A stretch of 39,694 nt of DNA from the NCBI GenBank assembly GCA_964461295.1, contig CAYWTX010000255.1, positions 1 through 39,694 of the forward strand, given 5' to 3'. This document shows, piece after piece, positions 8,283 to 16,482 of the stretch. Under the pieces are notes generated by a model. The model worked only from the letters and a program-made list of their open reading frames with translations. It was not told the DNA's origin and ran no database searches. This stretch comes from CAYWTX01 sp964461295. GTDB taxonomy: Bacteria; Planctomycetota; Phycisphaerae; SM23-33. A program made the position numbers and the translations under genes. Each line of letters opens with the position of its first letter. The stretch's first letter is position 1.

Positions 8283-8678
8283 ATGCAGAACCCGGTCCCG
8301 GTTGCGAGCGTGTCCCAGCCGTCGCCCAGCCGTCCTCTGCTGCGCCTCGCGGGCGGGCGGTTCGGCGGCCTGCGCATCCTGCTGCTGGTGTCGCTCTCGG
8401 CCGCGGCGGCGCTGCGATGCGCGCTGCTGGCCGTGTCGCCTCAGGCGGACTTCGGCGCCGCGGCGCTGCTGGCAACGTACCAGAAACTTGGCCTGCTGAC
8501 GGGGGACCCGCTGGTCGTGATCGAGCCGGTCCAGCGGGCGAAGGCCTACCGCGTCGGGGCGGGCGAGGACATGGCGCCCGCGGGCATGGACCAGGGCCTG
8601 CTACGCGACTGCATCGCCTACTACCAGACGGCCAGCCGCATGCTCAGACATGGCCCTGCGAGGCGCGGTTCGCGATAA
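8283..8678 (+). CDS. Small membrane protein of unknown function
   Basis: I do not recognise this 131-aa protein. It has a polar N terminus, one hydrophobic segment near residues 30-55 (LRILLLVSLSAAAALRCALL), and a soluble C-terminal part of about 75 residues. AGAGGA lies six bases before the ATG. It is the first gene of a tight run (6 bp to the PAP2 gene, then a two-component pair), so it is probably co-transcribed and linked to envelope lipid work. The N-terminal hydrophobic segment followed by a conserved-looking Arg recalls the beginning of LTA-synthase/phosphoethanolamine-transferase proteins, so it could be a truncated remnant of such a gene; this is only a guess. Confidence 0.55.
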   Translation: MQNPVPVASVSQPSPSRPLLRLAGGRFGGLRILLLVSLSAAAALRCALLAVSPQADFGAAALLATYQKLGLLTGDPLVVIEPVQRAKAYRVGAGEDMAPAGMDQGLLRDCIAYYQTASRMLRHGPARRGSR

Positions 8679-8684
8679 TCGGGT

Positions 8685-9428
8685 ATGTCCGTCAACCGGC
8701 AAATCCTCCTTTCCCTTGCGGTCCTCCTGGGGCTGTTTGCGCTGTTCGAGTTGACGGAACTGGACGTGGCCGTGCAGGACGGGTTCTTTCGCCGCGACGG
8801 CGGCGGATGGGTGGTGAGCCGCGAAGAGCCGATCGGCCGGGCGATCTTCTACACGGGCGCCAAGGTGGCCATCATCGTGTTCGGCTGCGTGTGCGCGGGG
8901 ATCTGGGCGGCGTCGTACCGCCGGCCGGCGTTGGCGGAGCATCGGCTGTTCTGCATGCGGATGGTGGTCGCGATTGCGGCGGTGTCGCTGGCGGTGGCGG
9001 CGTTGAAGAAGGCGACGAACGTGTACACGCCTGCTCAGGCCCAACGGTACGGCGGGAAGAAGCCCATCGTGAAGGTGCTGACGCGCAATCCGCCGGGGTT
9101 TGAGACCAGGCCCGGCGAAGGCTGGCCGGCGGGGCACGCGGCGCCGGGCTTCGCCCTGATGATGCTGTACCACGCGCTGCGCCGGCCGCGGTGGCGATGG
9201 GCGGGTCTGGCGATGGGCCTGGGCGCCGGCTGGGCGATGGGGATGTACCAGGTGCTGAAGGGCGCCCACTACATCAGCCACGTGCTGATCTCGATGACGC
9301 TGGCGTGGGTGCTGATCCTGCTGATCGCGCGATTCGGCTTCGTGGGCGGCGGGCCGGGCGGCTATCATGGGGGCCGACGTCCGCCGGCAGCGGGCGATGG
9401 GCGCGGAGTGCGGCGATGCGGGTGCTGA
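8685..9428 (+). CDS. PAP2-family membrane phosphatase
   Basis: Integral membrane lipid phosphatase of the PAP2 superfamily (247 aa), expected to remove phosphate from lipid substrates such as lipid A, undecaprenyl-PP or phosphatidic acid on the outer face of the inner membrane. Motif 1 is LKKATNVYTP followed by QRYGG, motif 2 is GWPAGHAAPGF, and motif 3 is KGAHYISHVL, matching the subgroup with KxxTN...P / GGHAxxGF / RGAHFLSH motifs. Five or six hydrophobic segments are visible. Its last 13 bases overlap the response regulator gene in another frame, so the end of the protein (a Gly/Arg-rich tail) is of low quality. Its place beside a two-component system suggests regulated envelope lipid modification. 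Confidence 0.85.
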   Translation: MSVNRQILLSLAVLLGLFALFELTELDVAVQDGFFRRDGGGWVVSREEPIGRAIFYTGAKVAIIVFGCVCAGIWAASYRRPALAEHRLFCMRMVVAIAAVSLAVAALKKATNVYTPAQAQRYGGKKPIVKVLTRNPPGFETRPGEGWPAGHAAPGFALMMLYHALRRPRWRWAGLAMGLGAGWAMGMYQVLKGAHYISHVLISMTLAWVLILLIARFGFVGGGPGGYHGGRRPPAAGDGRGVRRCGC

Positions 9429-10096
9429 TCGTCGAGGACGAGGCCAGGCTGGCCCGGAACGTGGCGGAGGTGCTGCGGAGCCGCTGCTCCCACGCCGTGG
9501 ACGTGTCGCACGACGGCGAGGACGGGCGGCACCTGGCCATGACCAATCCCTACGACCTGATCGTGCTGGACCTGATGCTGCCCAAGGTGGACGGGCTGAC
9601 GATCCTGAAGGACCTCCGCGGCAAGGGGCATCGCACGCCGGTGCTGGTGCTCACCGCCCGCGACGCCACCGAGGACGTGATCCGCGGGCTGGACCTGGGG
9701 TGCGACGATTACATCACCAAGCCGTTTGAGATGGCCGAACTGGTCGCCCGCTGCAAGTCGCTGATCCGGCGTTCCTACGACCGTCCCTCGCCGGTCATTC
9801 GCGCCGGCGACCTGGCCATCAACACCGCCACCCGCGTGGTCAGCCGCGCCGGGCGGGATGTCATCCTGCCGGCCATGGAATACCGCCTGCTGGAGTACTT
9901 GGCGCTGCGGGAGAACGAGGTGGTGTCGAAGACCGACATCCTGGAGCACCTGTACGACTTCGATTGCGAGCGGTTCTCCAACGTGGTGGAGGTGTACGTT
10001 TCGTCGTTGCGCCGCCGGCTGGACCCGGGCCCCGAGCACACTCTCCTGCACACGGTCCGTGGACAGGGGTACATCCTGGGGAGTCGAACGTCGTGA
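9416..10096 (+). CDS. OmpR/PhoB-family response regulator
   Basis: DNA-binding response regulator (226 aa). The receiver domain has the acidic pocket E7-D8, phospho-acceptor D52 in VLDLMLPKVDG, the conserved Thr in VLTARD and Lys in ITKPFEMAEL. The C-terminal winged helix (residues 125-224) shows the typical EYRLLEYLALRENEVVSKTDILEHL block and ends in LLHTVRGQGYILG. The ATG at 9416 has GGAG seven bases upstream and overlaps the PAP2 gene by 13 bp. Its stop overlaps the kinase start (GTGA), so the two are translationally coupled partners. Targets probably include the PAP2 operon itself. Confidence 0.95.
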   Translation: MRVLIVEDEARLARNVAEVLRSRCSHAVDVSHDGEDGRHLAMTNPYDLIVLDLMLPKVDGLTILKDLRGKGHRTPVLVLTARDATEDVIRGLDLGCDDYITKPFEMAELVARCKSLIRRSYDRPSPVIRAGDLAINTATRVVSRAGRDVILPAMEYRLLEYLALRENEVVSKTDILEHLYDFDCERFSNVVEVYVSSLRRRLDPGPEHTLLHTVRGQGYILGSRTS

Positions 10097-11517
10097 GGCC
10101 CATCTCGCTGCGATGGCGAATCTCGCTGCTGGTGGGGGCGATGCTCGCGGCCGTCATCGCGATCATCTCGGCCGTCGCGTACTACGACCAGCACGAGTCG
10201 ATGCTGCGCAACGCCGACGGAACGTTGCGGGTGATGAGCGCCAGCGTGGCGACGGAACTGGACGAGCCGTGGACGCCCGGGCAACTTCACGAACAGATGC
10301 GGTCGATCCTGGGCACGCGCCGCGGGCAATGGCTGGCGCCCTGCCGCGTGTGGCTGGACGGCAGCGCCTCGGACCTGCTGCTCAGCCATGAACCCAACTC
10401 CCCCATGGGCCGGTGGCTGAGGCAGCTTCCGGCCGAGCGTCCACCTGCACTGAACGGGAGCGTATGTTTCTTCGCCGCGCCGGCCGGCGAGAAATACCGG
10501 TTCCTCTGGTCGCGTCGGGCGATGAAGCGGGGGCAGACGAACCTGGTCGTGGGGATGTCGTGGTCGTATGCCCGGCACGAGATGTGGGAATTCCTGCGGA
10601 TGCTGCTGATCCTGGGCGGATGCATAACCGTGATCTCGGAGATCGCCGTCACGCTGATCGTCTTTCGGGCCAGCCGTCCGTTGAAGCTGGTCGCCCATCG
10701 CCTGGCGGGCATCACCCACGCCAACCTCGCCGCCGAGGACCTGTCGGACGTTGACGCCCCGGCCGAGCTGCGGCCGTTCCTGGCCGCCCTGCGCCAGATG
10801 CTGCTGCGGCTGGACAAGGTCTTTCAGCAGCAGCGGCGGTTCACCGCGGACGCGGCGCACGAGTTACGTACGCCGCTGGCGTTGGCGAAGAGCACCCTCC
10901 AGGCGGCCCGGCTGACTCGTGGCGGCGGGCAGATCGGCGAGCAGGCGGAGAAGGAGGTCGTCGGCGACCTGGACCGGATGGAGCGGCTGGTGAACCAACT
11001 CCTGGACCTTTCGAAGCTGGATGAGGACGGCAAGGCGCCGCGCGATGAGGTCGTGGCACTGCACGACCTGCTGAGCAGGCTTGCGGTGGAGTATGAGCCG
11101 CTGGCGGCCGCGACGGGCGGGCGCGTCGTGGCTGGCGCGGGGCCCGCGACGTTGGTCAGGGGCAGCGAAGCGGAGTTGTCCCGTCTCTTCGGCAATCTGC
11201 TGGACAACGCGCTGAAGCACGGGCCGGAGGGCGGAACGGTGACGGTGAGCCTGGGCGTCGAGGATGGCCGCTGCGCCGTCGCCGTCCACGACGAAGGGGG
11301 GAAGATCGTCGCCGAGGACCTGCCGCGGCTGTTCGACCGCTTCTACCGGGCCGACAAGTCCCGCGCGCGGAGCACGGGCGGCACGGGGCTTGGCCTGGCC
11401 ATCGCCCGCGAGATCGCCCGCCGTCACGGCGGGGAGATCGAAGTTGCCTCCGGCTCGCGCGAAGGCACCACGTTCACGGTACGGCTGCCGCTGCCGGGTG
11501 GCGCACAGCCCGACTGA
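10093..11517 (+). CDS. Membrane sensor histidine kinase, partner of the upstream regulator
   Basis: Two-component sensor kinase (474 aa). A first membrane segment (about residues 8-30) and a second (about 170-192, MLLILGGCITVISEIAVTLI) frame a periplasmic sensor domain of about 140 residues; a HAMP-like linker follows. HisKA has H256 in TADAAHELRTPLALA, the N box is LFGNLLDNALKHG, and the G2 box is GGTGLGLAIAREIARRHGG. The G1 box reads HDEGGKI where DxGxG(I) is usual, a mild departure. The GTG start at 10093 overlaps the regulator stop by 4 bp and immediately precedes the first membrane segment; upstream extension would run through the regulator gene. What it senses is not known, although the PAP2 neighbour suggests an envelope signal. 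Confidence 0.9.
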   Translation: MRPISLRWRISLLVGAMLAAVIAIISAVAYYDQHESMLRNADGTLRVMSASVATELDEPWTPGQLHEQMRSILGTRRGQWLAPCRVWLDGSASDLLLSHEPNSPMGRWLRQLPAERPPALNGSVCFFAAPAGEKYRFLWSRRAMKRGQTNLVVGMSWSYARHEMWEFLRMLLILGGCITVISEIAVTLIVFRASRPLKLVAHRLAGITHANLAAEDLSDVDAPAELRPFLAALRQMLLRLDKVFQQQRRFTADAAHELRTPLALAKSTLQAARLTRGGGQIGEQAEKEVVGDLDRMERLVNQLLDLSKLDEDGKAPRDEVVALHDLLSRLAVEYEPLAAATGGRVVAGAGPATLVRGSEAELSRLFGNLLDNALKHGPEGGTVTVSLGVEDGRCAVAVHDEGGKIVAEDLPRLFDRFYRADKSRARSTGGTGLGLAIAREIARRHGGEIEVASGSREGTTFTVRLPLPGGAQPD

Positions 11518-11518
11518 A

Positions 11519-11533
11519 CCCGGCAGCGCCGGG
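11519..11533. terminator. Short hairpin between convergent genes
   Basis: CCCGGC and GCCGGG pair perfectly around an AGC loop in the 17-bp gap between the kinase gene (+) and the lipoprotein gene (-). It has no T tract, so it may be a bidirectional pause or terminator hairpin. Confidence 0.35.
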
Positions 11534-11534
11534 G

Positions 11535-12206
11535 TCAATCCACGAACTCGACCTGGAGTTGGAGGATGTTGCTGACGGCCCGCGTCGGCTGATTGGGGTA
11601 GGTGAGGTAGAGGAAGGCGTCGGCTTTCTGCGGCAGGTCCTCATCCGTCTCCGGCCACCAGTTCAGGACAGCCCTCTGCTCGCGCAGCATGGGGTTGAGG
11701 GCGGTTTCCGAACTGCGGGCGACGACCTTGCCTGTCCAGTGCAGTTCGACACGCGTGCCGAGGAGCAGCTTGCCCGCCTTGGCCGGGACCTCCTTGCCCG
11801 GCACGCGAAACGCCGTCACCGCAACGGGCAGGTTCGGATTCCTCGTGGTCTTGCCCGTGTTGACGATCTTGATCACCGCGTCCTGCACAGGCCGGATGAG
11901 TATGACGCCTTCGGTCGTCGCCAGCGACGTTTTGGGCAGACTCGACTGCCAACTGTCCGTGGAGGACCAGAACCGGCCGCCCTTCTTGATCGCGGCCCGG
12001 AGAGCATCCGCCTCGCGAGCATCCTCCTCGTCCCGGTCGGCGACAGCCGGCGCGATCATCGTGGGGGCTGAGGCGGTGGTCCCGGCGGATTCCTTCGTGG
12101 CGGGAGCGGCGGGCCCGCGGTCATCCTCGCAGCCGACCACGGCCGCTGCGACGACCAGGAGTCCGATGGAACCTGCGCAACGTGCGAACCGAGGCAGAAG
12201 AACCAT
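11535..12206 (-). CDS. Hypothetical lipoprotein
   Basis: Predicted lipoprotein (223 aa) of unknown function. The N terminus has Arg residues, a hydrophobic stretch and a lipobox VVGC with the lipidated Cys at residue 26, then an acidic and Ala/Thr-rich linker (about residues 30-70). The rest is beta-rich (VILIRPVQDAVIKIVNTGKTT..., LQVEFVD at the end), suggesting a small beta-sandwich exposed to the periplasm. The ATG at 12206 has AGGAG eight bases upstream, better than the GTG two codons earlier. It lies 108 bp downstream of queA on the same strand; a TATGAT hexamer in the gap (12274-12279) could be its own -10 box. Confidence 0.7.
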   Translation of the reverse strand: MVLLPRFARCAGSIGLLVVAAAVVGCEDDRGPAAPATKESAGTTASAPTMIAPAVADRDEEDAREADALRAAIKKGGRFWSSTDSWQSSLPKTSLATTEGVILIRPVQDAVIKIVNTGKTTRNPNLPVAVTAFRVPGKEVPAKAGKLLLGTRVELHWTGKVVARSSETALNPMLREQRAVLNWWPETDEDLPQKADAFLYLTYPNQPTRAVSNILQLQVEFVD

Positions 12207-12314
12207 CCTCACGTCTCCTTACAGAGCGCATCCACGACTGCATCGCATTCCTTCTTCACGGCAACGCGAGGACATCATACCGGCGGGCGAGGAGGAAGTG
12301 TGTGCGTGTGCGCG

Positions 12315-13412
12315 TCACACGATCAGCATCGCGTCGCCGTAGGAGTAGAAGCGGTAGCCCAGCCGCTGGGCCTCGGCGTAGGCCGACAGGATCGCCGCCA
12401 GGCCGTCCGTGCGCCCGGGGCCGCAGAACGCGGCCACCAGCATCAGCAAGGTGCTGCGGGGCAGGTGGAAGTTGGTGATCATCGCGCTGGCGGCGTGGAA
12501 CTCCGCCGGCGGATACAGGAACAGATCCGTCCATCCGCTGGTGGGGCGGATGCCGCCCGATCTCGCGGCCGACTCCAGCACCCGCACCGCGGTGGTCCCG
12601 ACGGCCACGACGCGTCGGCCCTCGCGGCGGGCGGCGTTGACCGCCTCGGCCGCGGGGGCGGGCAGTTCGTACCACTCGCGGTGCATGCGATGGGCGGAGA
12701 GGTCGTCGGTTTTCACCGGGGCGAACGTGCCCAGCCCCACGTGGAGCGTGACGGCTGTGTGCCGCACCCCGCGCCGGGCCAGGCGCTGGAGCAGCTCGGG
12801 CGTGAAATGCAGGCCGGCGGTGGGGGCGGCGACGGCCCCGGGCGAGCGGGCGAACACCGTCTGGTACCGCTCGCGGTCGGCGGCGGCGCCGGCTGCCTGC
12901 TTCCGCGCGATGTAGGGCGGCAGCGGCGCCAGGCCGAAACGTTCGAGGACTTCGACGGCGGGGAGGGGGGGCACGACGGCGAGGACCCAGCGCCCGTCGC
13001 CGGAGGATTCGCGAAGTTCGAGTTGCACCGAGGGAAGGTCCGGGACCTGCCCCGCTGAAGCGGGCAGGCCTTCAGGACAGAGGAGCAGAACCTCGCCAAT
13101 CCTGCAACGGTTAGCGCCCTTCAGGAGCACTTCCCACTGCCCGCGGGCAAGCTCGCGGAGGAACAGCCCTTCGATCCGCCCGCCGGTGCGGCGGCGGCAG
13201 AAGAACCTGGCCGGCACCACCCGCGTGTCGTTGAGAACCAGCAGGTCGCCGTCGCGGAGCAGGTCCGGCAGTTCGCCGAAGACGTGGTGGCCCAGGGCGG
13301 CGCCGGCGCGGTCCAGCACCATCAGCCGCGATTCATCGCGGCGGGCGGGCGGCTGTTGTGCGATCAGCCGCTCGTCGAGCGGGTAGAGGAAGTCGCCGGC
13401 GGTCACGGACAT
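12315..13412 (-). CDS. queA: S-adenosylmethionine:tRNA ribosyltransferase-isomerase (QueA)
   Basis: Transfers and isomerises the ribose of SAM onto preQ1 in tRNA to make epoxyqueuosine, the step before queuosine (365 aa; family about 340-360). Matching blocks are LIAQQPPARRDESRLMVLDR, GDLLVLNDTRVVPARF, TAGLHFTPELLQRL, VTLHVGLGTFAPV, VGTTAVRVLES and TNFHLPRSTLLMLVAAF. The ATG at 13412 overlaps the end of the upstream kinase gene by 10 bp, so it follows that gene in an operon. Around residues 113-127 the protein has an extra segment (CPEGLPASAGQVPDLP) relative to the usual family spacing; a palindromic repeat encodes it. No other complete queuosine gene is in the window. Confidence 0.95.
   Translation of the reverse strand: MSVTAGDFLYPLDERLIAQQPPARRDESRLMVLDRAGAALGHHVFGELPDLLRDGDLLVLNDTRVVPARFFCRRRTGGRIEGLFLRELARGQWEVLLKGANRCRIGEVLLLCPEGLPASAGQVPDLPSVQLELRESSGDGRWVLAVVPPLPAVEVLERFGLAPLPPYIARKQAAGAAADRERYQTVFARSPGAVAAPTAGLHFTPELLQRLARRGVRHTAVTLHVGLGTFAPVKTDDLSAHRMHREWYELPAPAAEAVNAARREGRRVVAVGTTAVRVLESAARSGGIRPTSGWTDLFLYPPAEFHAASAMITNFHLPRSTLLMLVAAFCGPGRTDGLAAILSAYAEAQRLGYRFYSYGDAMLIV
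13046..13070. repeat. Palindromic repeat, copy A, inside queA
   Basis: CCTGCCCCGC-TGAA-GCGGGCAGG forms a hairpin with one bulged C. The 17 bases GCTGAAGCGGGCAGGCC (13054-13070) recur exactly at 14954-14970. The copy is read through in frame as residues 115-123 of QueA. Confidence 0.65.
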
Positions 13413-14833
13413 GGGCTGCTCGGTATCGTCGCGCGGAACACCGTGCCGCCTGCCTGGCGCGGCAGGGCCTCGATTCGCCCGTGGTGGACCTCCATGATCT
13501 GCTTGCAGATGGCCAGTCCCAGGCCGCTGCCTTGCGCGAACTTCTGCTTGGCCTCGTTGGAGCGGAAGAACTCCTCGAACAGCCTGCCTCGCGCTTGCTC
13601 GCTGATGCCGATTCCCGTATCCGCCACCGTCAGGACTGCGTCGGGTCCCTCGGCCGCGACGGACACCTCGATCCGCCCGCCTTCGGGCGTGTACTGGATT
13701 GCGTTGGTCACCAGGTTGGTCAGCAGTTGCCGGAGCAGTTCCTCGTTGCCGGCCACCACGGCGGGGCGAGCGTCGCAGGTAAGCGTGAGCTTCGCCTCGG
13801 CGGCCTGCTTGGCGTACAGTTCGCAGATGGTGGCGGCCAGTTCGTGCAGGGCGATCGGCTGCATAGGGAACTCGCTGGCCGGGGCTGACCGCAGGCGCGA
13901 GTAGCGCCGCAGGTCGTCCACCAGTTCCATGAGGGCGGCCGAGCGTTTCACCGCCCGGCCGATCAGGCGCTGCTGCTCGCCGGTAAGGTAGGCGGAGGTG
14001 TCCATGGCGACGGCCTCCAGCATGCTCTGGATGGCGGCCAGGGGAGCCCGCATCTCGTGGCCTGCCTTGCGCATGAAGAAGCTCTTGGCCTCGTCGAGAG
14101 CCTGGAGGCGGGTGTGGGCGGCTGCCAGCTCCCTCTCGCGGGCGCGCACGCGGTTGGCGATGGCGGAGGCGATGAAGACCAGCGTGAAGCTCGTCACGGT
14201 CAGCGCCGCGGTGGCCTGGAGCACGTAGATCCAGTTGGCGTGCAGGCCGTGCAGGACGCCGCCGGCGGCGACGCCGCCGCCGAGGTCCACGTGGACGTGG
14301 TCCAGCACGGCCTGGCCGCCGAAAGGATACTCGCCCCACGCCATGGCGTTGATGGACAGCGCGGCCGCGGCGGCGGCGGCGTAGGCCAGGGGCTGGGGGA
14401 GCAATTCGGAGGCGATGACCAGCGGCAGCAGGGCGAGGATGATGAAGCAGTTCTCGACGCCGCCGGTGAAATGGACCAGGGCGGTGACGGCGATGGTGTC
14501 GCAGAGGATCTGCCCCAGGGCCAGCAGGACGATGGTGCGGCGCGTGAACAGGTTGCGGGCCTTGAGGGACCAGATCAGCAGCGTGAAGGCCAGGTTGTAG
14601 GCAAAGATCAGCAAGGCGACCTGGAGAGGGGCGGCGACGACGGTTGTGCCGTCGGCGCGGTGGAACTTCACCGACAGCACGCCCCAGGCGAACGCCAGCA
14701 GGCCCAGCGTGGCCGCGGCCATGAACCACCGCACCTGCGTAAACCAGCCCAGGCGGTCCAGGAGTTCCTGTTCGGCGAGGCTGAGGCGGCCGTCGGCGGT
14801 CGGCGGCGCGTCGATGGATTGGGTCGCCGGCAT
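13403..14833 (-). CDS. Orphan multi-pass sensor histidine kinase
   Basis: Membrane histidine kinase (476 aa). The first 225 residues hold about six hydrophobic segments with little periplasmic loop (for example 35-52, 70-90, 100-121, 128-160, 203-225), so the sensor lies in or near the membrane. HisKA has H259 in RKAGHEMRAPLAAI, followed by the N box LLTNLVTNAIQYTPEGG, the G1 box VADTGIGIS, the F box LFEEFFRSNEAKQKFAQ and the G2 box GSGLGLAICKQIMEVHHG, all intact. No response regulator is adjacent. It is co-transcribed with queA through a 10-bp overlap, an odd pairing that may be only positional. A TAGACT hexamer ending six bases before the ATG would make the mRNA almost leaderless. Confidence 0.9.
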   Translation of the reverse strand: MPATQSIDAPPTADGRLSLAEQELLDRLGWFTQVRWFMAAATLGLLAFAWGVLSVKFHRADGTTVVAAPLQVALLIFAYNLAFTLLIWSLKARNLFTRRTIVLLALGQILCDTIAVTALVHFTGGVENCFIILALLPLVIASELLPQPLAYAAAAAAALSINAMAWGEYPFGGQAVLDHVHVDLGGGVAAGGVLHGLHANWIYVLQATAALTVTSFTLVFIASAIANRVRARERELAAAHTRLQALDEAKSFFMRKAGHEMRAPLAAIQSMLEAVAMDTSAYLTGEQQRLIGRAVKRSAALMELVDDLRRYSRLRSAPASEFPMQPIALHELAATICELYAKQAAEAKLTLTCDARPAVVAGNEELLRQLLTNLVTNAIQYTPEGGRIEVSVAAEGPDAVLTVADTGIGISEQARGRLFEEFFRSNEAKQKFAQGSGLGLAICKQIMEVHHGRIEALPRQAGGTVFRATIPSSPCP

Positions 14834-14945
14834 GACGTCAGTCTAGCACGGCCGTGGTTGGGGCGGGAGTAGGCAGTTCTGACCGTGAACGACGAGGGAC
14901 CGATGCGCAGGCAGGCGCGGCGGCGGGTTCCGTGGGAAGGCAGGA

Positions 14946-14970
14946 GCCTACGCGCTGAAGCGGGCAGGCC
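14946..14970. repeat. Palindromic repeat, copy B, intergenic
   Basis: GCCTACGCGC-TGAA-GCGGGCAGGC pairs in 8 of 10 positions around the same TGAA loop as copy A, and shares 17 identical bases with it (14954-14970). It lies in the 225-bp gap between divergent genes. Confidence 0.55.
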
Positions 14971-15058
14971 GAGGCGCTTGCGGCGTTTGCGCCCGGCGTG
15001 TTAGAAGAGACTTCGCGCCGCGCGCAGGCGGAAGGATGCTCCAAAGAGGAAGCAGCCC

Positions 15059-15226
15059 ATGAAGTGGATCACACGTTCTGGCGTTCACGTCGATCGGGTT
15101 GCCTGCCCATGGCTGATCAGGCGATTCGTGGACTCCGAGGCAGCATTCCTGTTCGTGCCAGCCGGTCGGGTCTACGACGCCCTGTACGCATGGTGTCGCC
15201 TGGAGGCAGCCAAGCATGGCGGCTGA
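15059..15226 (+). pseudogene. Truncated ChrB-like (chromate resistance) fragment
   Basis: This 55-codon frame opens with MKWITRSGVHVDRVACPWL, then IRRFVDSEAAFLFVPAG, which matches the start of the ChrB C-terminal domain (chromate resistance protein, Chrome_Resist family; usual opening M+WVTRERP+DRIACPWLIRRF). Full-length domains run to about 130-150 residues; here similarity stops near residue 36 and a stop codon follows at 55. A GAGGA ribosome site lies nine bases upstream, and the frame overlaps the MFS start by 11 bp, so it could still be translated and couple to it. I read it as a remnant left by a deletion, with the 3' part of the old gene lost at the junction with the transporter. Confidence 0.65.
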
Positions 15227-16466
15227 AGATGCGCCCCGCCCCTCGTCGCTGCGCCGCCTCGCCGATTTCCTGGGGCTGCGACGCAGCATCTTCGGGCTGC
15301 TGAGCATGGTCATCCTGGTCGGCATGGGCGAGCACATGGCCGAGCAGTTCCTCCCGCTGTATCTGCTGGCCTTGGGCGGCGGATTCATCTCGGTGGGCTT
15401 CCTCAACGGCATGGACAACCTGCTGGGGGCGCTGTACTCGTTTCCGGGCGGGTACCTGTCCGACCGCCTGGGCACCAAGCGGGCGCTGCTGATCTTCAAC
15501 CTGGTCTCGATGGCCGGGTTCATCCTGGTGGTGCTCGTGCCGTCGTGGCCGGTGGTGCTGGCCGCGGCGGCGCTGTTCCTGTCGTGGACGGCCATCTCCC
15601 TGCCGGCGACGATGAGCCTGGTGGCCCGCGTGCTGCCCAAGAACAAGCGGACGATGGGTGTGTCGGTCCATTCGCTGGTGCGGCGGGTGCCGATGGCCCT
15701 GGGTCCGGTGGCCGGCGGCGCGTTCATCGCCGTCTGGGGCGTGGAGTTGGGCGTGCGGTTGGCGTTCGTTGGCGCCCTGCTGATGGCCGGCGTGGCGGCC
15801 GTCTTCCAGCAACTGCTCATCGAGGACGACCCGCCTGGAGATGCCTCCAAGCCCGCCGCCGAGCACAACCCGCTGCGGCTGTGGAAGTTCATGAGCGGCG
15901 ACCTGCGCCGGTTGCTGGTCGCCGACATCCTGGTTCGTTTCTGCGAGCAGATTCCCTACGCCTTCGTGGTCATCTGGGCGGTCGGGACCCGGGACCATCC
16001 CGGGCCGGTGACGGCCATGCAGTTCGGCTTGCTGCGGAGCGTCGAGATGGCCACGGCGATCCTCATCTACGTGCCCGTGGCGTACCTGGCTGACCGGGGG
16101 AACAAGAAGCCTTTCGTGGTGATGACGTTCGTCTTCTTCACGCTGTTCCCGCTGATGCTGTACTTCTCGAATTCGTTCTGGATGCTGGTGGCGGCGTTTG
16201 TGCTGCGAGGGCTCAAGGAGTTCGGCGAGCCGACACGGAAGGCCCTCATCATGGACCTGGCCCCCGAGGATCGCAAGGCGGGCATGTTCGGCCTGTACTA
16301 CCTCATCCGCGACGTGATCGTTTCGGCGGCGGCCTTCGGCGGGGCGCTGCTGTGGCAGCGCAGCCCGGCCCTGAACCTGATGACCGCCTTTGCGTTCGGG
16401 GCCGCGGGAACGGTCTGGTTCGCCCTTCGCGGCAAGGACCTGGGGCGCGGGCAGAGGCAAGAGTAG
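15216..16466 (+). CDS. Major facilitator superfamily transporter
   Basis: Twelve-helix MFS permease of the inner membrane (416 aa). It has the loop 2-3 signature GGYLSDRLGTKRALL (G-x3-D-R-x-G-x-[KR]-R), a second-half equivalent YLADRGNKKPFVVM, and two bundles of six hydrophobic segments split by a central cytoplasmic loop near residues 195-225. The cargo is unknown. The ATG at 15216 has GGAGG nine bases upstream inside the ChrB-like remnant, which suggests a history as the second gene of a chromate/metal operon. It lacks the CHR motifs of ChrA and should not be called a chromate transporter on this evidence. Confidence 0.85.
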   Translation: MAAEDAPRPSSLRRLADFLGLRRSIFGLLSMVILVGMGEHMAEQFLPLYLLALGGGFISVGFLNGMDNLLGALYSFPGGYLSDRLGTKRALLIFNLVSMAGFILVVLVPSWPVVLAAAALFLSWTAISLPATMSLVARVLPKNKRTMGVSVHSLVRRVPMALGPVAGGAFIAVWGVELGVRLAFVGALLMAGVAAVFQQLLIEDDPPGDASKPAAEHNPLRLWKFMSGDLRRLLVADILVRFCEQIPYAFVVIWAVGTRDHPGPVTAMQFGLLRSVEMATAILIYVPVAYLADRGNKKPFVVMTFVFFTLFPLMLYFSNSFWMLVAAFVLRGLKEFGEPTRKALIMDLAPEDRKAGMFGLYYLIRDVIVSAAAFGGALLWQRSPALNLMTAFAFGAAGTVWFALRGKDLGRGQRQE

Positions 16467-16482
16467 TCGCCCACGCCAACGA

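Noticed and set aside
13413..14729. Upstream extension of queA as one 804-aa protein
   Set aside because: The first 439 residues are Arg/Pro-rich shadow of the histidine kinase gene; QueA homology starts at the ATG at 13412.
15216..16466. Calling the MFS gene a chromate transporter because of the ChrB-like remnant
   Set aside because: ChrA belongs to the CHR family, which has a different sequence; this protein has standard MFS motifs and the neighbour is only a fragment.
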